Source: Hydrogenophaga sp. IBVHS1
Lineage (GTDB): Bacteria > Pseudomonadota > Gammaproteobacteria > Burkholderiales > Burkholderiaceae_C
Assembly: GCF_002127265.1 (NCBI RefSeq)
Contig: NZ_NFUU01000001.1
Coordinates: 1,798,001-1,862,000 of the forward strand
Length of the DNA stretch: 64,000 bases
Direction of reading: 5' to 3'
Position numbers and translations under genes: made by a program. Below, piece after piece: positions 53,586-62,140 of the stretch. The stretch's first letter is position 1, and each line of letters starts with the position of its first letter. Under the pieces are notes generated by a model. It did not search any database, was not told the DNA's origin, and saw nothing but the letters and a program-made list of their open reading frames with translations.

Positions 53586-54232
53586 AGCGCACCGCGTTCG
53601 CCTGCGTCGTGTTCGCGCTGCTTTCGTATGCTGCAGCGCAATGGTTGACACTCGATTTCAAAACCTGGACGGCCGAAGGCGCGCGCCGCATGGAGATCGC
53701 GGCGCGACCGCTGCCGGCTCCGCCGGTCGATATGGAAGGCCCAGGCGTCGAGGCAAGGACGCTGGCGCAGCTCCTCTCCGACGAGGGCGCCGTGACGATC
53801 GTCGACTTCATGTACACGCGCTGCGTCACGGTGTGCGCGGCGTTGGGCACCGCCTTCCAGCAGATGCAGTCGGCCATCGCGTCACACGAGCGCGCATCGA
53901 GCCGCTCTTCCAGGGTGCGCCTGCTGTCGATCACCTTCGATCCCGAACATGACGACCCGGGCGTGCTCGCCGCGTACGCGACGCGCCTGCAAGCAGATCC
54001 GCGCATCTGGCGCTTCGCCCGGGTGGTCGATTCCGCGAAGGCCGGGGTGGGCCCTCGCCTGCTCGATCACTATCAAGTCACGGTGATTCCGGACGGCCTC
54101 GGCGGCTTCGAACACAATGCCGCGCTGCTGGTGGTCGATCCGACCGGCCGGCTGGTTCGGGTGTTCGATTATTCGGACCTCGATACTGCGTTGGCCTTCG
54201 CCCGTGCCCTCGCCGACAGGGGAGCGGTATGA
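53582..54232 (+). CDS. SCO1/SenC-family copper chaperone-like protein
   Basis: The 216-residue protein has an N-terminal helix and a thioredoxin-like domain with the copper motif CVTVC (C81, C85) and a late histidine in GGFEHNAALL. SCO proteins help copper delivery to oxidases. Here it is coupled to nsrR (ATGA) and follows the cbb3-like genes, so it probably helps assembly of that oxidase. Confidence 0.85.
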   Translation: MKRTAFACVVFALLSYAAAQWLTLDFKTWTAEGARRMEIAARPLPAPPVDMEGPGVEARTLAQLLSDEGAVTIVDFMYTRCVTVCAALGTAFQQMQSAIASHERASSRSSRVRLLSITFDPEHDDPGVLAAYATRLQADPRIWRFARVVDSAKAGVGPRLLDHYQVTVIPDGLGGFEHNAALLVVDPTGRLVRVFDYSDLDTALAFARALADRGAV

Positions 54233-54816
54233 GCGCGGCACGCAAGCCGGTCGTCATTCGGTTTGCCGCCGGCGTCGCGCTGCTGGCCGTGTCGATGCTG
54301 CCGCCGCTTCGGCAAACCCTGGAGTCGAGCATGAGCCTGCACATGCTCGTGCAGTACCCGGCGCTGATGTTGGCCGGCGCACTCATGACCATGGCGCTGC
54401 CACCTGCACTGGCTCTGCGCCTGTCCACCTGGAACGCGGTGGGCATCTCGGGCCTGACGGCAACGGCCTTGATCCTCGCGGTGTTGATGATCCCCCGTGT
54501 GCTCGACCTCGCGCTGCTCGACCCGCGCGTCGAAGGCGCCAAGGTTGCCGCCCTGCTGTTTGCTGGCGCCGTGCTGTGGCCGTCGTGGCGCGCCGCGGGC
54601 CTGATGGTGCAGGCGTTCTTTCTTGGCAGCGTCGTCCCGATGACGATCGTCATCGCAACGCTGTACCAGGATTCGCCGGTGCGCCTGTGCAACGCCTATC
54701 GAATCGACGATCAACAGCAACTGGGACTCGGTCTGCTCTGGATCGCCGGCACGGTGACTGTCGGATGGTTCGTGCATGCGGGACGCCACCTGCTCCTTGC
54801 CGACGCGGGCGAATAG
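54229..54816 (+). CDS. Multi-helix membrane protein, 3' end replaced by IS5 remnant
   Basis: The 195-residue protein has about six hydrophobic helices and MSLHMLVQYPALMLAGALM, somewhat like CtaG/DUF1404-type proteins associated with oxidase assembly; no firm family. It overlaps the SCO gene by 4 bp. The last codons (ADAGE) lie in the IS5 remnant on the other strand, so the natural C-terminus has probably been lost. Confidence 0.55.
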   Translation: MSAARKPVVIRFAAGVALLAVSMLPPLRQTLESSMSLHMLVQYPALMLAGALMTMALPPALALRLSTWNAVGISGLTATALILAVLMIPRVLDLALLDPRVEGAKVAALLFAGAVLWPSWRAAGLMVQAFFLGSVVPMTIVIATLYQDSPVRLCNAYRIDDQQQLGLGLLWIAGTVTVGWFVHAGRHLLLADAGE

Positions 54817-55244
54817 CGCCTCGCCCAACTTGTTGTCATTGCACAGGCGGCGAAACTTGAGCATCGTCGTGGCGTCGGGCACCGGCTCACAGCCCAGGTC
54901 AATGCCAACGAAGCGGCGCAGGCTGGCGCTGTCGTACAAGGCCTCCTCGCAGGCGAGGTCTGCCAAGTTGAAACAATACTGGATGAAGTGGATGCACAGC
55001 ATGCGCTCCAGTCCAATGGGCGGGTGCCCATTACCGAACTTGGGGTAACGCGGTGAGAGTTCATCGCACAGCGCTGGTCAGGGCACCAAGGCGTCCATGG
55101 TCTTGAGAAACTCGTCGCGTCGAGTGGGCTGGCGGTGTTGTTCAAAGCCCGACTGTGCATCAGCGGCCATGGCGAGTGTCTGTTGCTTCATGGCACCACA
55201 ATCTACCGGGCAATCGACGCGATGGAAACTTGTTCAGCGTAGCC
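54797..55244 (-). mobile_element. IS5-family remnant (5' third, with one terminal repeat)
   Basis: The minus strand from the ATG at 55191 encodes a transposase N-terminus closely related to the intact neighbour (MKQQTLAMAAD, then MLCIHFIQYCFNLADLACEE and KLGEALFARVG). A TGA at 55078-55080 replaces a tryptophan codon (VP*PALC against VPWQELC). The coding match ends near 54797. The terminal repeat ACTTGTTCAGCGTAGCC is at 55228-55244; the other end is missing. Confidence 0.82.
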
Positions 55245-55280
55245 TCAGATTAAAGCCCGCCTCGTTGCTACCCGGGCTAA

Positions 55281-56451
55281 GGCTACGCTGAACAAGTAGC
55301 CGATTTGAGCGATCCGCTGCCCAATGGGTCGCTGACGCGGGGAAGCCTCGCGATTTGACCGCGTTCCCCGGCCATACCGGCCGTGCTTGCGCACTTGGAG
55401 TGCGCAACGGGCGCACTCATGCCGCGAGGCGCTGCCGCGCCAGGTAGATGTTGGCCAGACCCAGCACCACGAACGAACGTGTGGCGTTCTTGGCAAGGCC
55501 TCGGTAGCGCACCTTGGCAAAGCCCCAGAGCCGCTTGACCACGGCAAAGACGTGTTCGACCCGGGCGCGGACCTTGGACTTGTTGTGATTCTTCGAGCGC
55601 GCGGCCTCGTCGATCTCGCCACCCCTGCGCACGCGCTGGTTCGTGAAGTCCTTGGCCCGTGGCGCCTTCGATTCGATCAACGCCCTCTGACTGGCGTAGG
55701 CGCTGTCGCCGTATACACGCTGCTCGTTCCCGTGCAACAGCTCGGGCAATGGATGTTTGTCATGCACGTTGGCTGCCGTGACCACAGCGCTGTGCGCCAG
55801 CCCAGTGCGGCTGTCCACGCCGATGTGCATCTTCATGCCGAAGTACCACTGCTGGCCTTTGCGGGTCTGGTGCATCTCCGGGTCGCGCTGTTTGTCGGCG
55901 TTCTTGGTCGAGCTGGGCGCGCCGATGATGGTGGCATCCACGATGGTGCCGGTGCCCACCTTCATGCCTCGGGCCTGCAGCACCTCCCCCACCTTGGCAA
56001 ACAAGGCCTCGCCCAGCTTGTGCTTCTCCAGCAGGCGGCGAAACTTCAGCAGCGTGGTCCCGTCAGGCACACGTTCACGCCCCAGATCAATGCCTACAAA
56101 GCGGCGCAGCGCCGTGCTGTCGAGCAGAGCCTCCTCGCAGGCCTCATCAGCCAGGTTGAACCAGTGCTGCACGAAGTACATCCGCAGCATGCGTTCCAGC
56201 CCGATCGGTGGGCGCCCGTTGCCGGCCTTGGGGTAGTGAGGCTCGATGACCGAGCACAGCTCCTGCCACGGCACGATCTGCTCCATCGTCGCCAGGAATG
56301 TGTCCCGCTTGGTGCGCTTGCGGTACTGCTCGTAGCCATCGCCTTGATCGGCGGCCATCGCCAGGGTCTGTTGCTTCATCTTCACCTTCGTGTCTCTGGT
56401 GACTCGATACATGCAAACCTCGCGCCACCTCTCAACTTGTTCAGCGTAGCC
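55281..56451 (-). mobile_element. Complete IS5-family insertion sequence (1171 bp)
   Basis: The ends GGCTACGCTGAACAAGT (55281-55297) and ACTTGTTCAGCGTAGCC (56435-56451) are perfect 17-bp inverted repeats. CTAA at 55277-55280 and 56452-56455 is a 4-bp target duplication typical of IS5. It contains one intact transposase gene. It inserted 36 bp from the end of the older remnant. Confidence 0.93.
55417..56379 (-). CDS. IS5-family transposase
   Basis: The 320-residue DDE transposase has the N-terminal FVQHWFNLADEACEEALLDS domain, DATIIGAPSSTKN with the first Asp, GVDSRTGLAHSAVVTAANVH, YGDSAYASQ with the second Asp, and RARVEHVFAVVKRLWGFAKV with the catalytic Glu region. The ATG at 56379 (MKQQTLAMAADQ) has GAAGGTGAAG directly upstream; an upstream ATG at 56412 would add 11 residues. 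All three catalytic acids appear present, so it may be active. Confidence 0.92.
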   Translation of the reverse strand: MKQQTLAMAADQGDGYEQYRKRTKRDTFLATMEQIVPWQELCSVIEPHYPKAGNGRPPIGLERMLRMYFVQHWFNLADEACEEALLDSTALRRFVGIDLGRERVPDGTTLLKFRRLLEKHKLGEALFAKVGEVLQARGMKVGTGTIVDATIIGAPSSTKNADKQRDPEMHQTRKGQQWYFGMKMHIGVDSRTGLAHSAVVTAANVHDKHPLPELLHGNEQRVYGDSAYASQRALIESKAPRAKDFTNQRVRRGGEIDEAARSKNHNKSKVRARVEHVFAVVKRLWGFAKVRYRGLAKNATRSFVVLGLANIYLARQRLAA

Positions 56452-56536
56452 CTAAGTGTTTTCCTGAGCGGGGTGATGAGAAACGTCGCTAAAGTGAACT
56501 GCGCCGGTTCAGGTTCGTACACATCAAGGAACAATC

Positions 56537-57274
56537 ATGAGCAGAAAAGTCGCATACGTCACCGGGGGCAGGGGAGGCATCGGAACAGCCATTTGCCTGC
56601 GCCTGCACAAGGATGGTTTCGCGGTGATCGCCGGCTGCGGTCCCACGCGGGACCACGCCAAGTGGCTGGCCGAGCAGGAAGCCGAGGGTTACTCATTCCA
56701 CGCCTCGGTGGGAGACGTCGGCGACTGGGAGTCGACCGTCGAAGCCTTCACCAAGGCCAAGGCGGAGCACGGCAGCATCGACGTGCTGGTCAACAACGGC
56801 GGCATCACGCGCGATCGCATGTTCCTCAAGATGGCGCCAGAGGAATGGAGCTCGGTGATCGAGACCAACCTCAACAGCATGTTCAACGTCACCAAACAGG
56901 TGGTGGGCGACATGGTCGAGAAGGGCTGGGGCCGCATCATCAACATCAGCTCGGTCAACGGCGCCAAGGGCCAGGCAGGCCAGACCAACTATTCGGCGGC
57001 CAAGGCCGGCATGCACGGCTTCACGATGGCGCTGGCGCAAGAGCTGGCGCCCAAGGGCGTGACGGTGAACACCGTGAGCCCGGGCTACGTCGGCACCGAC
57101 ATGGTCAAGGCGATCCGGCAGGAAGTGCTCGACAAGATTGTGGGCGCGATTCCGGTCAAGCGCCTGGGCGAGCCGAGTGAAATCGCCTCGATCATCGCCT
57201 GGCTCGCGGGCGACGAGAGCGGCTATTCCACCGGGGCCGACTTCTCGGTCAACGGCGGCCAACACATGCACTGA
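56537..57274 (+). CDS. phaB: Acetoacetyl-CoA reductase
   Basis: PhaB reduces acetoacetyl-CoA to (R)-3-hydroxybutyryl-CoA with NADPH for polyhydroxybutyrate storage. The 245-residue short-chain dehydrogenase has the nucleotide motif GGRGGIG, NNGGITRD, and the catalytic YSAAK. PhaC and PhaA are not in the window. AGGAAC precedes the ATG. It is flanked by IS5 85 bp upstream and by an IS6 remnant 10 bp downstream, so it may have been moved or isolated from its usual operon. Confidence 0.92.
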   Translation: MSRKVAYVTGGRGGIGTAICLRLHKDGFAVIAGCGPTRDHAKWLAEQEAEGYSFHASVGDVGDWESTVEAFTKAKAEHGSIDVLVNNGGITRDRMFLKMAPEEWSSVIETNLNSMFNVTKQVVGDMVEKGWGRIINISSVNGAKGQAGQTNYSAAKAGMHGFTMALAQELAPKGVTVNTVSPGYVGTDMVKAIRQEVLDKIVGAIPVKRLGEPSEIASIIAWLAGDESGYSTGADFSVNGGQHMH

Positions 57275-57283
57275 GACGCTTCC

Positions 57284-57780
57284 GTTGCTATGTGCGGCTT
57301 ATTCGCTGAGCCTGTGGCAGATCGAAGAGATGATGGCCGAGCGTGGCGTTTGCGTCGACCACGCGACGGTCCATCGCTGGGCAATGAAGATCCCGCCAGT
57401 GCAGACCGCAGTAGCCCGACGACGCAAACGCCCGGTGAGCGCAAGCTGGCGGATGGACGAGACCTACATCAAGGTCGCGGACCAGTGGAAGTATCAGTAC
57501 CGAGCGGTCGACCGCGACGGTGACACCATCGACTTTCTGCTGCGGGACACGAGAGACTGCGCTGCTGTTCGTCGGTTCCTGGAGCTGGCCTCGGATTAAA
57601 CGGCATACCCGAGAAGATCACTGTCAACAAGAGCGGCGCCAACACGGCGGCCATCCTGAGAGTCAACCAAGACTCCAGAGCGAACATCCCCATCCGCGTC
57701 AGAACAAGTGTCTGACCAACATCGTCGAGCAGGACCACCGGCCATCAAGCGCATCGTGCGGCCGATACTGGGGTATTCGT
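57284..57780 (+). mobile_element. IS6-family transposase remnant, frameshifted
   Basis: The region encodes SLSLWQIEEMMAERGVCVDH, then WRMDETYIKVADQWKYQYRA, which is the IS6/IS26 DDE domain. The frame then stops near 57599. Later parts (NGIPEKITVNKSGANTAAIL, VEQDHR) occur in other frames, so there are at least two frameshifts and a stop in place of the conserved tyrosine region. It is not functional and its terminal repeats are not seen. Confidence 0.8.
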
Positions 57781-57787
57781 ATTTCTC

Positions 57788-57889
57788 GTGCAAATTGATA
57801 CGGTAGGCGAAGTAATTCCGTTTTAAATCAATAACTTAAGAAGATTCCCTTTTCACGAGCACCGTCCTTTTGGTGCAGATTGATACGGT
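57788..57889. repeat. Two near-identical 17-bp direct repeats
   Basis: GTGCAAATTGATACGGT (about 57788-57804) and GTGCAGATTGATACGGT (57873-57889) differ at one base and are 85 bp apart, directly after the IS6 remnant. They may be binding sites or an end of a lost transposon. The rest of 57805-58059 has no gene. Confidence 0.55.
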
Positions 57890-58059
57890 TCGGCATCCCG
57901 GCTGGTGGCATCGTGAGCACGGCCACGAATCTTGATGTCGTTGGCGGCTGATTTGATCGAGCAGCGTGATGCTGCGTAGAAGATCTCCCTCAGCGACCGT
58001 GATCACACGGAGCGCTGTGGGAGAGTCTCTTTTTCGACCAAGAAGAAGAGACCGCTCCA

Positions 58060-58284
58060 GTGTGCCATGCCCTCATTGAAGACCCGAAGTTCGCAACGTT
58101 GCTGCTGCGCATTGACCATGAACTGGCTGCGCAAGCGCGCGCCGATGGATGTCGTTGCGGAGGCGCCTTGCATCGGGCCGACTATCCTCGCCTGGTCAAA
58201 ATTCAATCGGCGCCAACACCAGGCTCACACCTCGGTGGCAAAGACTGCGAGTTGACGAAGATATGCCCAAACGGGCATAATTGA
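58060..58284 (+). pseudogene. Truncated transposon-associated zinc-finger-like protein
   Basis: From GTG 58060 the frame gives VCHALIEDPKFATLLLRIDH, then CRCGGALHRADYPR, a pattern I associate with small proteins next to transposases (C-x-C-G-G-x-L-H-x-A-x-YPRKPRG). After YPR (about 58191) the sequence no longer matches, and the frame ends 30 residues later. The 3' part is lost. Confidence 0.5.
58262..58279. promoter_or_regulatory. Palindromic operator of the higBA-like pair
   Basis: TATGCCC (58262-58268) and GGGCATA (58273-58279) flank AAAC, ending 9 bp before the toxin start. This fits autorepression by the XRE-type antitoxin. Confidence 0.7.
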
Positions 58285-58288
58285 AGCG

Positions 58289-58672
58289 ATGTTGAAGCAA
58301 GCCCGCAAGCCCATCAAATGGGTCAGCTCCGCCAAGCGCGATCTGGATGCCATGCCGGAGGATGTCAAAGATGTTTTTGGCCATGCCATCGACCTGGCCC
58401 AAGCCGGAGGCAAGCACCGGGATGCCAAGGCGATGACGGGTTTCGGCTCGGCCGGCGTGCTGGAGGTGGTCGAGGGCCACCAGGGCGACACCTTCCGGGC
58501 CGTTTACACGGTCAAGTTCGCCGGGTGGGTTTATGTCCTGCACTGTTTCCAGAAGAAGTCCAAAAGCGGCATCGCCACGCCCAAGCCAGACATGGACTTG
58601 ATCAACAACCGCCTGAAGGCCGCGAAGCAGGATTTTGAGGTTTGGCAAGCACAGCAAGGAGCACGCAAATGA
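58289..58672 (+). CDS. higB: HigB/RelE-like toxin (Gp49 family)
   Basis: The 127-residue protein resembles the phage Gp49-like HigB toxins: PIKWVSSAKRDLDAMPEDVK, then GSAGVLEVVEGHQGDTFRAV, then YVLHCFQKKSKSGIATPK. RelE-fold toxins cut mRNA at the ribosome. The toxin gene is first, as in higBA, and overlaps the antitoxin gene by 4 bp. Confidence 0.85.
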   Translation: MLKQARKPIKWVSSAKRDLDAMPEDVKDVFGHAIDLAQAGGKHRDAKAMTGFGSAGVLEVVEGHQGDTFRAVYTVKFAGWVYVLHCFQKKSKSGIATPKPDMDLINNRLKAAKQDFEVWQAQQGARK

Positions 58673-58998
58673 ATGGACACAACGACATCACGATCGAAGA
58701 AGGCAGCACGAACGTCTATGCCGACCTGGGTTATACCGACGCTGCGGAAATGCAGCGAAAGTCCCAGCTCGCAGGCGAGATCGCCCGCGCGATCAAGGCG
58801 CGCCGTCTGACGCAAGAAGATGCGGCGACGCTGCTGGGCATCGATCAATCCAAGGTCTCGCGCATCACGCGCGGCCAATTCCGCGGTGTCAGCGAAGCCA
58901 AGTTGCTGGAACTGGTGGCCAGGCTGGGTCACGATGTGAAGATCGTGGTCGGCCCGGTGCGGCGCCGCGCCGGCAAGATCGAGTTGCAGTTTGCCTGA
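58669..58998 (+). CDS. higA: HigA-like XRE antitoxin
   Basis: The 109-residue protein has an XRE helix-turn-helix (about 45-95: LTQEDAATLLGIDQSKVSRI, then GQFRGVSEAKLLEL) and the basic end VGPVRRRAGKIELQFA. It neutralises HigB and represses the operon, presumably at the palindrome at 58262. The ATGA overlap with the toxin stop gives coupling. Confidence 0.87.
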   Translation: MNGHNDITIEEGSTNVYADLGYTDAAEMQRKSQLAGEIARAIKARRLTQEDAATLLGIDQSKVSRITRGQFRGVSEAKLLELVARLGHDVKIVVGPVRRRAGKIELQFA

Positions 58999-59094
58999 GC
59001 TCGCCCCGCAGCATCAGGCGCAACCCAATTTTCGAAACGCTCGCCTGTCAGCTGTCGCTTGCATGTGGACCGGCGGGCGCCTGACGACAATGAC

Positions 59095-59703
59095 ATGACC
59101 CGTGTTGCCGAATACATCGAGGCCGCCGAGCGCGACAACACGCGCCGAAGCTACGCTTCGGCCATACGCCATTTTGAAATCGAGTGGAAAGGTTTGCTGC
59201 CTTCGACGGCCGACGCCATCTCCCGCTACCTGGCCGACCATGCGGCCACCCTTGCCATCAACACGCTACGCCAGCGGCTGGCGGCGCTGTCGCGGTGGCA
59301 CACCGATCAAGGCTTTCCCGATCCCACCAAATCGGCCCTGGTGCGCCAGGTCCTCAAAGGCATTCGCTCCGTTCACGCCGTACCAGAAAAGCGCGCGCGC
59401 CCGCTGGAACTGGCGGTGCTCCAGCAGGTCGATCAGTGGCTCGATGCCGCCATCGGCAACGCCCAGCGCTCCGGAGACCAGCCGGCCTTGCTGCGCCACA
59501 CGCGCAACCGCAGTCTGATGCTGCTGGGGTTCTGGCGCGGATTCCGCTCCGACGAACTGGTCAACCTGCGCGTTGACAACACCGAGGTCACCCCCGGCCA
59601 GGGCATGGCCTGCTACCTGGGCCGCAGCAAAGGCGACAGGCAGCTGCAGGGCCGCGTTTTCAGATGCCCGGCTGTTGATTTCCACGCAGAAGTGACCCAC
59701 TAA
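59095..59703 (+). pseudogene. Tyrosine recombinase, 3'-truncated by IS21 end
   Basis: The frame encodes a core-binding domain (NTRRSYASAIRHFEIEWKGL) and the first part of the catalytic domain, with the catalytic Arg in GFWRGFRSDELVNLRVD and GRSKGDRQLQG. The H-x-x-R, GH and tyrosine motifs are missing. The coding match ends at about 59672 where an IS21-type end begins; the last 10 residues come from the IS. Not functional. Confidence 0.82.
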
Positions 59704-59900
59704 CCCCCGGGATTTCCATCCAAACCTGACCCACGTACTAACCCTAACCTGCTGCTTTGCTGAGCAGCAGGAGACCAGGAGTGATAGACGTGGCAACACT
59801 GAGTGTCATCAGGCGCTGGGCCCTGCGAGAGCAGCTGTCCATCCGGGAGATAGCCCGCCGCACGGGCCTCTCGCGCAACACCATCCGCAAGTACCTGCGC
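59673..59900 (+). mobile_element. IS21-family left end with istA start
   Basis: The end begins TGTTGATTTCC and carries two imperfect 24-bp repeats (GATTTCCA-N8-TGACCCAC at 59677-59700 and 59711-59734), the multiple terminal repeats typical of IS21. It is followed by a start of istA. istB and the right end are missing. Confidence 0.75.
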
Positions 59901-60293
59901 GTAGCCGCATACCTCAAACAGATTCAGACCGATCCAGAGATGGCCGACGAAGCTGCCGTGCTCCGACGCTGGCAACACCTGAGCGACGAAGAGTCGCAAC
60001 TCAAAAAGGCCCTTAAGGACCTGGAAGCCCATGTGGACCGACAGGCCCACGACCACTATCCGCGCCTGAGCGAGACGGAAATTCAGGCTCTGGTGGTGGA
60101 TGACAAATGGCTCGCCGCAATGGGTGCTGCTGCGCATGGTGAGCTGGACCGCATCACCCAGCGCCTGACGCAACGGGTGAAAGAGCTGGCCGACCGCTAC
60201 GACGCACCCTTGCCCGCCGTGGCGAAACTGGCCGACGAACTGCAGGCCCGAGTGGACGAGCACCTGGTACGGATGGGGTTCACATGGAACTGA
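59781..60293 (+). pseudogene. In-frame IstA-HsdM chimera
   Basis: From GTG 59781 the first ~40 residues are the IstA helix-turn-helix (VATLSVIRRWALREQLSIRE, IARRTGLSRNTIRKYLR). From about 59904 the frame continues as the C-terminal ~125 residues of a type I restriction methyltransferase (PEMADEAAVLRRWQHLSDEE, HYPRLSETEIQALVVDDKWL, ERYDAPLP-like end). The methylase active site is missing. The fusion is in frame and could be translated, but neither activity can remain. It overlaps hsdS by 10 bp. Confidence 0.8.
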
Positions 60294-60784
60294 ACGAGCC
60301 GAGTGCGAAATACTTTGTGAAGGCGGAGTGCTCTCAGACTGATGTGGGGCTTGTTCCCTCAGATTGGCTGCTAAAGACCATAGGAGATCTCTTCAGGTTT
60401 GAGGGTGGCTCTCAGCCAGACAGAAGCCATTTTGTTGGATCGCCAAGGCCAGGGTACGTGCGGTTGATCCAGATACGAGACTACAAGTCGGACAGATTCG
60501 AAGTATTTATTCCCAGATGCTTGGCTCGTCGATTTTGCAATTCGACCGACATCATGATTGGTCGATATGGCCCTCCGGTTTTTCAGATTCTTCGAGGCCT
60601 CACTGGTGCATACAACGTCGCATTGATCAAGGCAATTCCAGATGCAACACTGGATGCTCGATACGCCTATCAGTTTCTCAAGCAGGACTCACTCTTCGCT
60701 TTTATTGACAAGCTGTCTCAAAGATCGTCCGGTCAAACAGGTGTCGACCTGAAAGAGCTCCGGTCCTACCCTCTTTCGTTGTAG
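60284..60784 (+). pseudogene. hsdS: Type I restriction specificity subunit HsdS, 3'-truncated
   Basis: The 166-residue frame contains the start and first target-recognition domain of HsdS (VGLVPSDWLLKTIGDLFRFE, YVRLIQIRDYKSDRFEVF, SQRSSGQTGVDLKELRSYPL). Full HsdS has about 400 residues with two such domains. It ends at the junction with hsdR on the other strand. Base composition is less GC-rich than the neighbours, as is common for hsdS. Confidence 0.82.
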
Positions 60785-62082
60785 CCACCAAACACCTCCT
60801 GGCTGGTGGCCTTGTCTTCCTTGAGCAACGGGGTGCCGGTGAAGCCGATGAACACCGCGTTGGGCATCAGCGCCTTCATCACCCGGTTCAACCGGCCGCT
60901 CTGCGTGCGGTGGCATTCGTCCACAAACACAAACAGCTCGCCGTAGGTGGCGCTGGGGGCGGCCTGCACGTCCTTGATGAACTGCTCAAACTCCGCCTCG
61001 CTCTTGCCGCGCGCCTGGCCGCCAAACTTGTGCACCAGCGAACACATCAGCCGGGGCGAGGGCAGGGCCAGCTGGCGCATCAGGTCCTTGCCGCTGTCGG
61101 TGCGGTACACAGATTCACCCGCGTCGCCCAGCACGCGCTCGATCTGCTGGTCCAGCTCGTCCCGGTCGGTCACGATCAGCACGCGCGCCTGCGGCAGGTT
61201 CTCCAGAATCCAGCGCGCCAGCAGCACCATCAAGATGCTTTTTCCCGCGCCCTGCGTGTGCCAGATGATGCCGCCCTGGCGGCGCAACACATGCGCCTGC
61301 GCCGCCTTGATGCCAAAGTACTGGTGCACCCGTGGCAGCTTCTTGATGCCGGCGTCGAACAGCACGAAGTCGTGCACGATCTCCAGCAGCCGGGGCTTGC
61401 AGCACAGCTTGCGCAGGTACTTGTCGAGCTTGTAGCCCGCGTTGTCGGCCTCGTCTTCCTTCCACTTCAGGAAGTACTTTTCTTGCGTGGCAATGGTGCC
61501 GTACTGCAGGCCCTCGCTGTCGTTGCCCGCCATCACCAGCTGCACCGTGGCAAAGAAGCCCTCGTTGAACTCGGGCAACTGGTTCGACAGGTTCTGCCGT
61601 ATGCCGTGGCCAATGCTCACCCGGCTGTTCTTCAGCTCTAGCACGCCCACGGCCAGCCCGTTCAGGTACAGCACGACGTCGGGTCGGCGCTCCAGGCCGC
61701 CGTTCAGCGTCACTTCTTCGGCCACCGCAAAGTCATTGGCTTCGGGGTGCTCCCAGTCCACCAGGTGCACCGTCTCGGCCTGCTCGCCCGCGCCGGTTTT
61801 CACCGGCACGCCGTAGCGCAGCAGGCTGTACACCGCCTGGTTGTTGCCGTACAGCGTGCGGGTGGGGTTGGCGGCCTCGCTGCGCAGCGTGGTCAGCGCC
61901 CGGCTCATGTGTTCTGGCGTGTAACCCTTGGCCTGCCAGAAGGCGGTGAGCAGGGCTTCCTCAATCGGGGCGTTGCCGGCGCGCTCCGTCCAGTCACCCA
62001 GGTAGCGGTAACCCAGGTCCTTGCACAGCAGCTGCACCACCCGGTGTTGGGTGGCGCGCTCCGGTTTGCTGACATCGTTCAC
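60766..62082 (-). pseudogene. hsdR: Type I restriction endonuclease HsdR, 3'-truncated
   Basis: The 438-residue frame has the N-terminal nuclease motif RRPDVVLYLNGLAVGVLELK, Walker A HTQGAGKS, DECH in VFVDECHRTQSG and FTGTPLL. HsdR is normally ~1000 residues; motor motifs IV-VI and the C-terminal domain are missing. The break follows EVFGGY at about 60785, exactly where hsdS ends from the other side. Non-functional unless recombined. Confidence 0.86.
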
Positions 62083-62140
62083 GACGGGCTCCCTGATTTT
62101 TGTGTCGTCGGTTTGGGGGGCAATGCGGTGCGGCGTTGGG

